NCBI RefSeq assembly: GCF_000235365.1 | Contig: NC_016455.1 | Location: 496,001-560,000 of the forward strand | Origin: Eremothecium cymbalariae DBVPG#7215 | Taxonomy: Eukaryota > Ascomycota > Saccharomycetes > Saccharomycetales > Saccharomycetaceae | DNA length: 64,000 nucleotides | Direction: 5' to 3' | Part shown: in pieces, positions 11,008-22,147 of the stretch | How positions within the stretch are numbered: position 1 is the first letter of the stretch | Layout of the letters: each line of letters opens with the position of its first letter | The notes under the pieces: model-generated | What the model was told of the DNA's origin: nothing | The model's input: only the letters and a program-made list of their open reading frames with translations | The model's database searches: none | Position numbers and translations under genes: made by a program

Positions 11008-11763
11008 TTTGGACTCCGTAATATTGTTGGTCTAGAAAGGGGAAAACCGAAGCTTTCCCCCTTCATACATGATTTTTATTTTATTTTTGTGAATTATACT
11101 TTTATTGTTTTTTATTGATATAATCATATCCTTTGAGCTATTAAATCTGTCTTTTTGCAAGTTCTCATTGCCGTGCTCATATTATAGTCATCCGTTCTAT
11201 CGTTTTGATTATACTGAAAAAGATATCTACTTCCTTATTCCTGCGTTTTGCAATATGTCTCGACTGATACGCAATATATTAGAGAGGCTGTCGAATAGAA
11301 CTACTTGAGCCAGATATAATACCGAATTATGACAGGATTTACTTGTCCATTCCAATTTTTATAGTATTTTTTTTTACATAAACGACTAACCTATTAAGTA
11401 TTTTTTAAAACTTTGTACAAAAACACTCCAAATTAATAATAGCCAGTATACCTGATACTAATCAAAATGTGGTCAAGTAATATAAATACATATGTTTATT
11501 TCCTATCTTCATCTTTTTCTTTAACCACCATTCAAACTGGATCCTACTAATCTTCATCTAATATTTGGTGATCCGGCTTTTCACAAGTTAGTAAACTTTT
11601 TTTCCCTATATTTTTGAAATGCGTTAAGGGGATTTCCATTAATGCTCACTCACAAGAATTCAACGTTCTAAAGAACAGTATTAGAATCTAACTTGCATAT
11701 TGTCGTCCTAGTTTCGTGGTGGCAGAGTGAAAACAGACGAGTTCCTGAAATTAGACTAGAAGG
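11008..11763. promoter_or_regulatory. UGP1-TUL1 intergenic region
   Basis: This 756-bp AT-rich stretch contains the UGP1 terminator side and the TUL1 promoter. A short open frame at 11105-11308 lacks conservation that I recognise and is left out. Nothing else is seen. Confidence 0.6.
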
Positions 11764-14040
11764 ATGGAATTCGACGGAAACACTTTCATATTTGTGCTAA
11801 TACTTCTCTTCATTTTTTTTTCAAGCCCAGGTGACGATGGCGTTACATCGCAGTATGAGTTTAACCAGTTACAGTTACTTAAGGACCAGTATCGAAGGGA
11901 ATATCTTTCGTTTCATAACATGTCCTATTCGACAAACTTTCAGAATATCACTGGGTTTAAGTTGAGTTATTTAGATGCCAAGCAGGATCCGGAACGAAAA
12001 GCTTTATACCCAATAGATGGTAAGAAGTATGATGATTGGAAGGTAAATGATGAGTATATGACTATTCCAGATGATGTTTTAGAATTGATAAAATCAGACT
12101 TTTGGTCGGAAAATGGAGTTTCTGAATCATTTCCTCCTAATATAACGGGGGCTTTACATGGAGTTGTAGAACTTGTGTCTAATAACAAGTACACCCTAAT
12201 CCCTATGGGTATTAACAAGTTTTACCAGCCTCCTACCGATTTTGCACAGGATATGCCTGGTAAAGGTGAATATTATCTGCGGAATCCAGAAGATATGTCG
12301 CGATATGGTGAACTGCATAATGTTACATTTCCATCAGGAATAGTGGATATATCTATCTCTCATATTGACAAGGTGCCTCCGGCATGGAAGCGGTCGGATA
12401 ATTCGAAGACAGCAAGGTTTAATACGCAAGAAGAGAAGTGGAAGATGTTACACTTGAAGCTGGATTTTTATGATCAAGAAGAGCATGAGAAACATAATAT
12501 AGATAGTAAAGCTATTTATGATGTACAAAGAGGTCGGATACTCCTAATGTCTGAAAGTGCAAAGTTCCATTCATTGTTCGCGTTTCCACATTATATGACT
12601 TTAGATACTGACGAAGACAGTTATAATTCATTAACTAAATTGATTGATGAATATTGGAATGCTTCTGATTATCTTAATACACTATCGATGGATAATTTAC
12701 AGGAGTGGTATGAAACTGCCAATTACAAATGTGAATATGTTGGATATTTCCAACTTAAACCTTGGGATAAATATACAAAAGACCAAATAGGTATGATTGA
12801 TGATGAATTAACCTGGCCTATAGGTCGTCCAGTTAATCTTTCAGATGTTCCACCAATTACAATCTCCAAAGGTTTATTATACAGCCCGGATTGCGGTGTA
12901 CAATTGAAGCTCCACGATGTAATAGGTCCTCGCTATGAAGTCCAGGTAAGGTCCATAAGGAAACACTTATTGTTTGGATGCTGTTTGTTTGCTGCTCAAA
13001 TATATTTGTTCCTTCTACAGATGCAATATACAAATACTCCAAGTTCCGTGAATAGAATTTCTTACTGGTGTTTAGCAATGATGAACCTTGTAGATGGCTT
13101 ACTTGCTGTTGTCTACTTTGTAGCTTCTGCATTATGGAAAGAACTATACTTACCGTTAAGTATAAGTTCATTTGCATGCTTTATACTTGCAAGTGTTTTT
13201 GAAATCAGATACATGATTTCAGTTCATGCATCACAGATTAATGAACGGTCAGTTAACATTTGGACACTTCTACGCAGTGGAGTTACTGAGATTAGACCGC
13301 CGCTAACGGTTATTCCGGATGAGAGTGCTATCAGTGGAAGTCTATATGGTAGATTTTTCTTTACTTTATTTGTTTCAATGTTCGTTATACTAAGCTCTTT
13401 ATCATGGCCCAAAGGTATTCGGACTGGTTTTGAATACCTATGTTTAATTATACTCAACTCATATTGGGTGCCTCAGATATTCAGGAATGCTGTGAAGGGT
13501 AACCAACCAAGACCATCAAGAGATGGAGAATTATCAGATTCTAATAATAGAAATAATAGCAATAGAATGCCACTCCTATGGAAGTTTATCATAGGAACCA
13601 CTATAATCAGGATTGCACCCATCGTATATGTGTTTACATATCCATCCAACATGTTCCGTCATCATAGAGATATTAGATTTGCTGCGATACTTTCTTTCTG
13701 GCTGTTGTTGCAAATTCTAGTCTTATACTCTCAGGATATTTTAGGCGCTCGTTGGTTCTTACCACGACATACAATCCCTGAAGGTTATTCTTACCACAAG
13801 GCTATGCTTTCATCTGATCTATTAGAACATGGTGCGACTGGAAATTATTGTATTGACTGTGCTATCTGCATGTCCGAGGTGGCAATTTACGTAGAGGACA
13901 TCCCTGAAACCCATAAAACTAATCCTAATGAGTATATGGTAACACCTTGCGCACATGTCTTCCACACAGAGTGCTTAGAGAATTGGATGAGCTATAAATT
14001 ACAATGCCCAGTCTGCAGAGCCCCATTACCTCCATTATGA
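11764..14040 (+). CDS. TUL1: Golgi/endosomal transmembrane RING ubiquitin ligase Tul1
   Basis: This is the catalytic E3 subunit of the Dsc complex, which ubiquitinates membrane proteins in the Golgi and endosomes and sends them to the vacuole. The 758 residues match the length I recall for S. cerevisiae. A hydrophobic signal segment is at residues 7-20. A large lumenal domain follows to about 390, then about seven membrane segments (about 400-665). The C-terminal cytosolic RING-H2 spans about 696-752 (CAIC...CAHVFHTEC...CPVC). It lies in the YKL033-035 synteny block. Confidence 0.97.
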   Translation: MEFDGNTFIFVLILLFIFFSSPGDDGVTSQYEFNQLQLLKDQYRREYLSFHNMSYSTNFQNITGFKLSYLDAKQDPERKALYPIDGKKYDDWKVNDEYMTIPDDVLELIKSDFWSENGVSESFPPNITGALHGVVELVSNNKYTLIPMGINKFYQPPTDFAQDMPGKGEYYLRNPEDMSRYGELHNVTFPSGIVDISISHIDKVPPAWKRSDNSKTARFNTQEEKWKMLHLKLDFYDQEEHEKHNIDSKAIYDVQRGRILLMSESAKFHSLFAFPHYMTLDTDEDSYNSLTKLIDEYWNASDYLNTLSMDNLQEWYETANYKCEYVGYFQLKPWDKYTKDQIGMIDDELTWPIGRPVNLSDVPPITISKGLLYSPDCGVQLKLHDVIGPRYEVQVRSIRKHLLFGCCLFAAQIYLFLLQMQYTNTPSSVNRISYWCLAMMNLVDGLLAVVYFVASALWKELYLPLSISSFACFILASVFEIRYMISVHASQINERSVNIWTLLRSGVTEIRPPLTVIPDESAISGSLYGRFFFTLFVSMFVILSSLSWPKGIRTGFEYLCLIILNSYWVPQIFRNAVKGNQPRPSRDGELSDSNNRNNSNRMPLLWKFIIGTTIIRIAPIVYVFTYPSNMFRHHRDIRFAAILSFWLLLQILVLYSQDILGARWFLPRHTIPEGYSYHKAMLSSDLLEHGATGNYCIDCAICMSEVAIYVEDIPETHKTNPNEYMVTPCAHVFHTECLENWMSYKLQCPVCRAPLPPL

Positions 14041-14398
14041 AAAAAAATACTAAGGATACATCATGCTGTTCAATTTTAAGTTTAAAGTAATCAGTATACT
14101 ATGCAACAAGTATACCATGAATCTTTCTGATATAGTTTATACTTCAATGGTGACTACCAGAAATATAGGAATGATAGTAATAATAACCGTTTCTTGTTCA
14201 TAAATAGACAACTCATAGCTGTAATTATAAATGTTATTTTATCTTAGGTGATGAATCCCGTTCTGAAAATTTTCAGTTATATTACCTCATTGAAATATTC
14301 GCCCAATTTTGACAATTATAACTGTTCAACGTTTACAACGTTTACAACAATTGCAAAAGTTAGGGGAATTACCATAAACTACGAAGCATCGTCCCAAA
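14041..14398. promoter_or_regulatory. TUL1 / YKL033W-A-homolog intergenic region
   Basis: 358 bp of AT-rich DNA hold the TUL1 3' end and the promoter of the next gene. CAACGTTTACAACGTTTACAAC at about 14328-14349 is a short direct repeat. An open frame starting near 14251 is not supported, because the true downstream gene begins at 14399 and is spliced. Confidence 0.6.
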
Positions 14399-15178
14399 AT
14401 GACTATCCCAAAGGAGTATGTGTGTTGGTTTTCTTCCGTCGTTGTCAATTACTAGAACTTGTGCTGACATGTTACTCAATTTAGAATTAAAGCCTGTCTG
14501 TTTGATATGGATGGACTGTTGATTAACACGGAAGACATCTACACGGAAGCTACTTCCAAAGTTTTGAAGCAGTTCGGCAAACCACCTTTGACATGGGACG
14601 TTAAAATTGAAATGCAAGGTTTGCCGGGACAAGCTGCAGCTGAGAAATTGATCGAGAGTTACGAACTGCCTATTACATGGGAGGAGGTCGAACGGTTGAA
14701 TGCTAACTTCCAGAGGCAGCTATGGCATAAAACTGCCTTTCTACCCGGTGCAGCGGAACTTGTACGTCATTTAAAAGATAATGGTATCCCCATAGCGTTA
14801 TGCACTAGCTCTGGACGGGAAAAGTTTGACATGAAGACTGCTCATTTAAAGCATACCTTTGATTTGTTTGATGTGATAGTTACCGGTGATGATAGTAGAA
14901 TTCCCAAAGGGAGGGGAAAGCCATTCCCTGATATTTGGCAGCTAGGCCTCAAATTAATAAACGAAAAGCTTGAGACTCAAATAAAGCCGGAAGAGTGTCT
15001 TGTTTTCGAAGATGGAATACCAGGACTTCAAGGAGGAAAGGCATTTGGTGCTTACAATATCTGGGTGCCACATCCCGAAGCTTATGCAGTTTTGGGCGAT
15101 ACTGAAGCAATATTAGAGGGTAAAGGAGAGCTCCTAAAGTCGTTAAATGATTTGGATAAGTTGAAGTTTGGGATATAA
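14399..15178 (+). CDS. HAD-superfamily phosphatase (YKL033W-A homolog), spliced: 14399-14415 + 14485-15178
   Basis: This is a small HAD-type sugar-phosphate or pseudouridine-phosphatase-like enzyme. The catalytic motif FDMDG needs the Asp codon at 14504-14506, which lies upstream of the first ATG (14507) in that frame. A short first exon solves this: ATG ACT ATC CCA AAG GA at 14399-14415, then an intron starting GTATGT and ending TTTAG. Splicing gives MTIPKEIKACLFDMDGLL, matching the S. cerevisiae start as I recall it, and a total of 236 residues, the length I recall for YKL033W-A. Motif II (CTSS) and motif IV (VFEDGIPG) are present. The substrate is unknown; GS1-like nucleotidase or phosphatase is the family name. 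In S. cerevisiae it also sits next to TUL1. Confidence 0.93.
14416..14484 (+). other. Predicted spliceosomal intron, 69 bp
   Basis: The 5' site is GTATGT (14416-14421) and the 3' site TTTAG (ends 14484). The branch site is not canonical; TGCTGAC (14462-14468) is the best candidate, 17 nt from the 3' AG. The intron interrupts a codon after its second base (GA|A). Removal restores both the HAD motif and the expected protein length. Confidence 0.85.
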
Positions 15179-15467
15179 AAAATGGCGGGCCCTTAATTAT
15201 TATTTATTTCAAAGGTATCAATCTTCCAGTGCTACATTGTGACGCACCTAATATACGCTATGTGAACACATTATTTTGAGTGATTTCTTCTGAGTTCTGA
15301 TCATAAACATTATTACAAATATGAAAATAATTTGATATAGTAGTACCTAATTTAAAGTAGATTTCAATTCTACCGAATTGAAATCTCTAAGATAAAGGTA
15401 GTTATTAAATAAAGACTAATCACACTAAGAACTGCTAGGATTAATCCAGCTAGCACCCCAAGGGTTA

Positions 15468-16430
15468 TCACAGAGGATTGTTTTTAAAGAGGTAAGAAAT
15501 ACTTTCACCATTGTGCAGACGACGAATCGACTCTGCTAATACAGAAGAGATATCGATCACATCTAGCTTTGGGCATAACTTCATCTTTTGCTCAAATGGA
15601 ACAGTATTAGTGCAAACCACTCTATCCAACTTTGAGTTATTAATGTTTTCAATAGCTTTCCCCGATAAGATCCCATGGGTCACAATGGCGATGACAGACT
15701 TGGCATGATTTTTTAACAATACATCAGCAGCCTTAGCTAAAGTACCACAAGTATCAGCCATGTCATCAACAATAATGCAAATTTTATCGGTAACATCACC
15801 AACCAAAACCATTCTAGACACTTCATTAGCCTGCGCACGTTCCTTGTGAATCAAAGCAAAGTTTAGATTCAATCTATCGGATAGCAAGGACGCTCTCTTA
15901 GCACCCCCGGCATCAGGAGAAATAATAATAGCATCTTTATGATTTATATGTTCCTTAATATACCTCACTACACTTGGTTCAGCGTAAAGGTTATCCACAG
16001 GCACATCAAAAAACCCTTGTATTTGCGATGCATGTAAGTCCATCGTAATAACGTGATTACAACCCGCTGTCGTTAACATATCTGCCATCAATTTTGCAGT
16101 TATTGGAGCACGAGATTTATCCTTCCTGTCCTGTCTAGCATAGGGGAAATTTGGAATAACCACCGTAATCCTCCTTGCAGAAGCAGTCTTACTAGCGTTA
16201 ATCATAATCAACAACTCTAAAACGCGGTCGTTAACATGACCTGATCCAACCTGTGTAATAATGTATATATCCTGATCCCTAACTGATTCTGCAATCGAAA
16301 ACGTCACCTCTCCGTTAGAATCCCTCTTCAAATTGCAATCAGTTAGTTTTAGCCCTAGTCTCTTAGCCACGAGTTCGGCCAAACCCCTATGAATGTCTGG
16401 GGCAAGTAATTTGATCGAATTCGTAGCCAT
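15468..16430 (-). CDS. PRS3: Ribose-phosphate pyrophosphokinase (PRPP synthetase) subunit
   Basis: It transfers pyrophosphate from ATP to ribose-5-phosphate to make PRPP for purine, pyrimidine, histidine, tryptophan and NAD synthesis. The start is the ATG at 16428-16430; a frame extension with TTG two codons upstream is not used. The 320-residue product is closest to S. cerevisiae Prs3 (YHL011C), with [19 protein letters not shown], the metal/ATP motif [22 protein letters not shown], and the PRPP loop [13 protein letters not shown]. It has no long insertion such as Prs1 or Prs5 carries, which are the heteromeric partners. Downstream ETP1 (YHL010C) is in the same order as in S. cerevisiae. Confidence 0.96.
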   Translation of the reverse strand: MATNSIKLLAPDIHRGLAELVAKRLGLKLTDCNLKRDSNGEVTFSIAESVRDQDIYIITQVGSGHVNDRVLELLIMINASKTASARRITVVIPNFPYARQDRKDKSRAPITAKLMADMLTTAGCNHVITMDLHASQIQGFFDVPVDNLYAEPSVVRYIKEHINHKDAIIISPDAGGAKRASLLSDRLNLNFALIHKERAQANEVSRMVLVGDVTDKICIIVDDMADTCGTLAKAADVLLKNHAKSVIAIVTHGILSGKAIENINNSKLDRVVCTNTVPFEQKMKLCPKLDVIDISSVLAESIRRLHNGESISYLFKNNPL

Positions 16431-16747
16431 ACTCAATTATAACAGATTATCACAACAGATAATAAGTATTTACAAACTCACCAGAACAAGTCAGCTACAT
16501 AGGACTTAAATTGTTCCAAGAAAGATATCCAAAATGATCACCTCGTGTCATCCAGAAGAAATTTAACGAAAGTTGTGATGCTCATCGATTTTGCAAAAGA
16601 CGATGAAAATATTCATGTCGCTATAGACGACGTAATAAGGCGATGATTACAAGATCAATTATATTGGTACGCAATAGTATTGTATGCTAGCAGCGGAAGA
16701 TATTAGGCAACTTTATATCGCAGCAGAGAGGGTTGAGGGTTGAGGGT
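16431..16747. promoter_or_regulatory. PRS3 promoter / ETP1 3' side
   Basis: 317 bp lie between the PRS3 start and the ETP1 stop, both on the minus strand. Three tandem GAGGGTT units (16728-16748) abut the ETP1 stop codon. Nothing else is recognised. Confidence 0.6.
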
Positions 16748-18346
16748 TTATTTACCAAATCTGTGTGGTGGTTTCTTCTTCTTAAAGAGCTTCTTCGGCG
16801 TGGGTCGATCCGGATTTTGGATAACTATGGTTCCCTGTGCAGCTTCCGGGTCCTGACTTAGCTGTTCGATTGATTGGAAATGAAGCATTAAATCATTCAT
16901 TGTCTCTTGAAGTGCCGCGACTTCTGACTTTTGTTGGTCCTTTTCTTGGGTGAGACGTTCGCATTCTTTTGTCATATGGTCAAGGTTTTCTCTGAGTCCT
17001 CGGCTGATGAGTTTCTCCTCCTTCAGATGGTTTTGTAATACACATATACGTGCTTCATACTTCTTGTTATTCCTGTCGAAGTCTATTTTTAGATTATCAA
17101 ACTTGGCGGAAAGGTTATGAACTGTAATGGAGGAAGTGTTTTTTTGGGCGAGGGTTTCAAGCTTGTTTTCATAATATTCTCTTTGTGATTCTAATTGGGA
17201 TACTAAGACTTGGACATATTCCAGATGATATTCTTGGTTACGTTTATTGGATCCTCCGATCTCGACAAGTTTTCCATCAACTTCATTTTGAACAAGTCTA
17301 TGGACATAGTTATCTCCTGCGTAATCCCATACCCTGTTAGTGGTAATGTCCATGGAAAAACAATGAGATGTTGTCTCATAATGCTGAATAGCGTGTTTGG
17401 AATTATAGCGGCCACACCCCATATGTCCGCAGATTAAACATACCCAAAGGTTTTCGCCACTACCGCAAACGTTGCAATTAGCTTGATCGGTTCCTTCTAA
17501 AGGCTCTTTGGCGTTCGAGTATCTGCAAACGGGGCAACGGCCACCCTTCCACTGATCAAGACACTGACAGTGGAAGGTGTGCTGGCATGCTGTAGTAATT
17601 AGTCCTGTAGTATCGCTATCCATCCTTTCTAAACAGACCGGACATGTTGGAAGCTCTACCATTCCAGAACCATTGGTGAAGGGGTCTCGCAATAGATAAG
17701 GGAAATCCTTATTAGGGTCTGGAAATAGCTTCTCCTTGAACACTATTTCCTTCACGAACACGACATGACAGGTCTCAGGTTCTAGAGAGTTGAATTGCTT
17801 GCCATTAAACTCAGTCTGGAATCTTTTAGCATCCAAATGATTTCGGAATTTCATAAGCACCATGTACTCTCCCTTCTTGTCATGCAACTTAACAAGCCTA
17901 AAATGCGATACTTGATCTAATACCATCGGTCCTAAAAACCAGTGCAATAAATCATCACTACTCAAATAACTAGGCGTAAACAGAATACAGCACATAGAGT
18001 TATCTCCGGGAACATGTATCAAATCAACTTCTGTGTCATCATGCCCATGTTCTTGTTGTTCAGTCTTACTCTGGCCACATTTAAACAACCTGATAGTCCC
18101 ATGCCCCATCCACTGAGCCAAGATTTTATCATCTTTAAGTCTCATATCTATTATAGATAGCAGTTGATTACTATCGTCCTCACTGTGCTCCTTTACTGTG
18201 CTAACTTCCGCCCCCTTTATAGTAACAAAATTATCCGTATAACCACTTTCTTGAATACTTGGCTCACAAGAAGGTGCCTTGAAAAAACTGTACGACTTCC
18301 TAGCACTATCCCAATCACTCAGTTCTATAAATATGCAATATTCCAT
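16748..18346 (-). CDS. ETP1: BRAP2-type RING / UBP-zinc-finger protein Etp1
   Basis: This is the yeast homolog of BRAP2, implicated in the ethanol response and ubiquitin binding. The start is the first ATG at 18344-18346; an upstream in-frame extension begins with TTG and is ignored. The 532-residue protein has a BRAP2 RRM-like N-terminal domain, a RING finger at about 232-275 (CPVCLERMD...CQHTFHCQCLDQW...CPVC), a UBP-type zinc finger at about 289-345 (CNVCGSGENLWVCLICGHMGCGRY is split here into its Cys pairs CNVC, CLIC and GCGRY), and a coiled coil at about 375-500. The C-terminus is basic (KKLFKKKKPPHR). S. cerevisiae Etp1 is somewhat longer. It is adjacent to PRS3 as in S. cerevisiae. Confidence 0.95.
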   Translation of the reverse strand: MEYCIFIELSDWDSARKSYSFFKAPSCEPSIQESGYTDNFVTIKGAEVSTVKEHSEDDSNQLLSIIDMRLKDDKILAQWMGHGTIRLFKCGQSKTEQQEHGHDDTEVDLIHVPGDNSMCCILFTPSYLSSDDLLHWFLGPMVLDQVSHFRLVKLHDKKGEYMVLMKFRNHLDAKRFQTEFNGKQFNSLEPETCHVVFVKEIVFKEKLFPDPNKDFPYLLRDPFTNGSGMVELPTCPVCLERMDSDTTGLITTACQHTFHCQCLDQWKGGRCPVCRYSNAKEPLEGTDQANCNVCGSGENLWVCLICGHMGCGRYNSKHAIQHYETTSHCFSMDITTNRVWDYAGDNYVHRLVQNEVDGKLVEIGGSNKRNQEYHLEYVQVLVSQLESQREYYENKLETLAQKNTSSITVHNLSAKFDNLKIDFDRNNKKYEARICVLQNHLKEEKLISRGLRENLDHMTKECERLTQEKDQQKSEVAALQETMNDLMLHFQSIEQLSQDPEAAQGTIVIQNPDRPTPKKLFKKKKPPHRFGK

Positions 18347-19037
18347 AGCAGTGCTCTCTTTCGTAAATAGTTTTGAAAGCAAACGTTCTCCTTACTAATA
18401 TCACAATATCACATAAAAAGCCGTGAAGCTAAATCAGTGTAGTCCCAGTGAGTAATAGTTTTACTCAAAGAATTATTCCAACCTAACCTAATCCTCAAAT
18501 CTTATTTACAATTGAATACTATTCTTAATAGTTGCTTCATTTGTTATTATGGTGTGCTTTCTCTAACGGTAACATGAGAGCAGTTCTCGAAAATATATGA
18601 TTCAAGTTATGCAAAACAGAAAATATGCACATGAGCATTGAATAAAAGTTCTTAGAATCAGAAACCACAAAGTGTTAGTACGTCCATAATAGTCGATTCC
18701 GTCATCTGTTTTAGGATAGCAGCAACTTAATTGAATTGCGGGGCACAGATCCAGAGCTTTAGCCCGTTGCAGTGGTGTTAAGCTTACGGTAATTGTGCAC
18801 TATTTCTAGGTCAATAGTATGATCTTTGAACATATATATTAATTTACCGTTGCCTATTTAAGATTCTCAAGACAATTTCTTTGGTAGTTTGTCAGTTCAA
18901 TTCATCCCTTGGAGGGTTACTGTGAAGGGACAATTAGTTCTCGCTTTAAAGTTCTTTTGAGAAATTCAATTAATGAAATTATGATCAACGATTCTTAAAT
19001 ATACCACTGACATACAATAAGATAGACAATCAGCATA
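18347..19037. promoter_or_regulatory. Divergent ETP1-TTI1 promoter region
   Basis: 691 bp of AT-rich DNA serve both genes. I looked for a small nucleolar RNA and found no convincing C/D or H/ACA box pair. No gene is called. Confidence 0.6.
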
Positions 19038-22000
19038 ATGGAGGCTTCAGATTCCATTGCATTTGGAAGGTTGAAACCTTACTGTATTTCCCTTTCTAAA
19101 GTTGCTTTCCTCCCGACCTCATCTTTCGATCCTAATTCACGGGAACTAACCTCATCACTAGATGAATTGCATGTTACTCTTAACAAATGCTATGAAGAAT
19201 ATGGCCAGCTTTCGGTTAACATTGCAGATTACGTTTTTGTTCCTATATCTGCAATTCTAAAGCATCCCTCCCTTTCAGATCCCAATATAGAAAGGTTACT
19301 CAATGTGATAGCGGATTTGATTAGAATATGTTGGAGTAAGGCTGGCGCCTTTCCACTACAGCTTGCACAACAGTTATTAGCATTATGTACCTTCCTGATT
19401 AGCAATAATGAAAATAATGTTGCTTTAGCCTCTAAATCTGTTGGATTTAAGACAGCTGGTGTTGAGGTACTTCAGTCACTAGTACATGCGTTTCAAGTTC
19501 AGAAATCTGCATATGCATATGATATATTTTTAAAGAGAGAAACCCTACCACAATTAGGATTCATGGTTACTATTCTTCTAGATTTGTTATTGACTGAATA
19601 TCTATATTTTGATCTTGAAATGAAGATAATTGACACGCTGAGGGAATTATATGTGGATGTAGTTTCTGATGGAGAATTGTTGTCTTTTATTTTACCTGGA
19701 AATATTTCTACGTTTTCAAAGTTATTACTTAAACCAGGGCTAACAGTTAACTATAAAATAGCTTGCAAAGTTCTAGACCTGTTTGCAGACTTGTTAAAGT
19801 TGGTATTTGATGATTTTTCACTTGGAGTTTCATCGAAGAAGATACGAAGCGTAACTGATATCATCGGAAATTCAGCTTCCGTTAATCAGTTAGAACCAAG
19901 AATGCTCCATAAAGGCCAGCATAGGGATGAAAAATGGTTGAAGGAAGAATCACATCAAGTTTATCGGGTATTAAATAGCTTATTACCAAAGCTACTTGGA
20001 AGGGACAACGCAAATGTAAAAAGTCACTTAAAGAATTTTGCTCATATGGTGTTAAAAAGTTGTGGAGAGTCTTTATACCAATGCCAAGAGTTGTTACTAT
20101 CTGTAGATTTGGCGTGTGAGGAAGAAACTAACTCAAAGCTACAGTATTCATTCCACAATTTTGGAGTTTTAGTGGACAGAATTTTGGACCGCGATATTGA
20201 TAAAATACCTCAGATAATTCAGTTTGATCAAACAAAAGAATTAAGGATTATTAATCGAGCAATCAACAGCAAGGCAACCCTTGGTCCGTTAAATTCTCCG
20301 TTTGTTACAAGATTTGTGCACAAGATTCATACTGAATTGACCAACTGTGTACTACAACACACGTTACGCTTTGAGAAAACCGCTGTTCAAGAACAATCAA
20401 GTCACATAATTATAAGTTCATACCATCTAGAAGAAGATGACCAATTTTTGCAAAACTTGTTGCCCGGATTCAGCAAAGATATGGAAGCATCCCTGGCTGA
20501 TGTTTTCCTATCCTTAGGATCTGGTTGCAGTGTAGAAATTGTCGATCAGATTGTAGACTGGTTGTTGTCATCACAAAGTGAAGAAATTTCATTAATGTTA
20601 GCTATTTGGGTATCTTCAAGGTTGATAAAAGGCTTTGCTTTGACCTCCAAAGGTGAAGAAACTGATGATGGATTTTTATCGTTCAGCGAAGCAACTTCGA
20701 GTCACTTAGATTTACAATGTCCATATTCGTTGCTGGAACAATGTAACCAACTGATAGTTACATCTACTACTAAGTTTAGTACTATGAATAGGCCGATAAT
20801 GACAAAGAATAATGAGAGGGCCACGCTTCTAGCCTTGGATGGGGTAAGAAATATGGTGAATTTTATGGGAGAAGATTTCAGACATGAGTTAATAGATCAT
20901 TTATACCCCATTGTGGACTGTCTGGCCTCACCATCTTTGGAGATAAGATCGTTTGCACAAATAATCACACTTGAACTAAGCAAGATATTGTACAATGGCT
21001 CTGTTGAAAGCTTACTTCTGGATAACTTTGATTACTTGACTGATTGTATATCTATCCGATTGGATAATTCTATTGTTGATCGAGTAAGCACCATACTTGG
21101 TGTCATATGCAAACTTGCAGGGTTTGAAGTAGTGAATCAATTTCATGATGTTTTAGAAAAATTATTCACTATCTTAGATTACTACAATGGTTACGACGAT
21201 TTGTGTTTAGAATTGTTCTATTTCTTTGATGTCGTAGTCGATGAAATGAGAAAGAAGTACTTGAGCGGTCCAGAAGACCAGCTCTTATTAATGGACAATA
21301 AGCAAATCTCAAAAAAGAGTTTCGAGCCTTGGGGAATTACAAATGTTGACCAGGTGATGTCACTGCTGGAAAGGCCCAAATTAAAAGATGAACTGCTCCC
21401 AGATGAAGCACATCAGGTCCCATCTGCACAAGAGTTTTTCATGCAGCGAATGGAGAACGACAGTGACGATGAAGACGAGGAGCAACCGATAAAAGTTGAA
21501 AAAGAAGAAGAATGGAACTCACCCATTCCGAAAAGCGCCTATCTAATTCTATTGAAAATCCTGGTATATGGTGATAGATTGTTAACAAATCCCTCTAAAC
21601 CATTAAAAAATCCAAAATCCTAAAATTAATGAAAAAAATCGTTCCCATGTTAGCCACTGATTACAATAGAATGTTGCCTAAAATCACCTCCATATGGGAC
21701 ATAATTGTGAAGGAAAGTTTTGCCCCAGACTTTTCTGTTGCAACTGAATCGTTCAATGTTCTTCGGATCATAATCACCTCCAGTGGCGATTTCCTCTCCA
21801 AACGATTTGTTGATTTTTGGGACAACTTCAAACAGTCATCCCCTCTTTATAAACAATTGGTTGGTTTCCAAAAAGGCTTTCGCGACTTAAGATATCCTAA
21901 AGCTTCTAAAATTTCTAAACTACGTATCAAACATTCTTTGGATACATCTTCGCCTATTCGAGAAATCAACTTAAGTTTATGTCAGTTACTTGCAGTAGGT

Positions 22001-22147
22001 ATTTCCACTTGTGAATTACACCTTCCAGATCAGAAGTTAACGGAGATCCTTGTATTAATTAATTCATGCGGTTTATTGGATCAAATAAATCATATCACAC
22101 CGCTTTCGATTCATTGTTACGATGTGACCTATTCCCTGTCACTATAA
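19038..22147 (+). CDS. TTI1: TTT-complex subunit Tti1, reading frame broken by a -1 shift near 21605-21611
   Basis: Tti1 with Tel2 and Tti2 forms the TTT chaperone complex that stabilises PIKK kinases (Mec1, Tel1, Tor, Tra1). It is an all-helical HEAT-repeat protein. The first frame (19038-21623) ends after 861 residues at ...LLTNPSKPLKNPKS. A second frame continues the protein without loss to 22147 (KLMKKIVPML...). Joining them by a one-base backward shift at the A6 run gives about 1,036 residues, against about 1,038 for S. cerevisiae YKL033W as I recall it. The sequence is well conserved on both sides, with no other stops, so this is a recent lesion, a sequencing error in A6/A7, or programmed frameshifting. 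ETP1 and the YHL008C homolog flank it in the ancestral interleaved order. Confidence 0.88.
21605..21611 (+). other. A AAA AAT slippery heptamer at the TTI1 frame break
   Basis: In the upstream frame the codons read TTA AAA AAT, so AAAAAAT sits as X XXY YYZ. A -1 slip moves decoding exactly into the frame of the downstream half. The next stop in the unshifted frame is at 21621-21623. One additional A in the run would give the same result without any slip. Confidence 0.75.

Noticed and set aside
14251..14484. Open frame just upstream of the HAD phosphatase
   Set aside because: It runs through the predicted intron in a frame different from exon 1, and its protein is not conserved.
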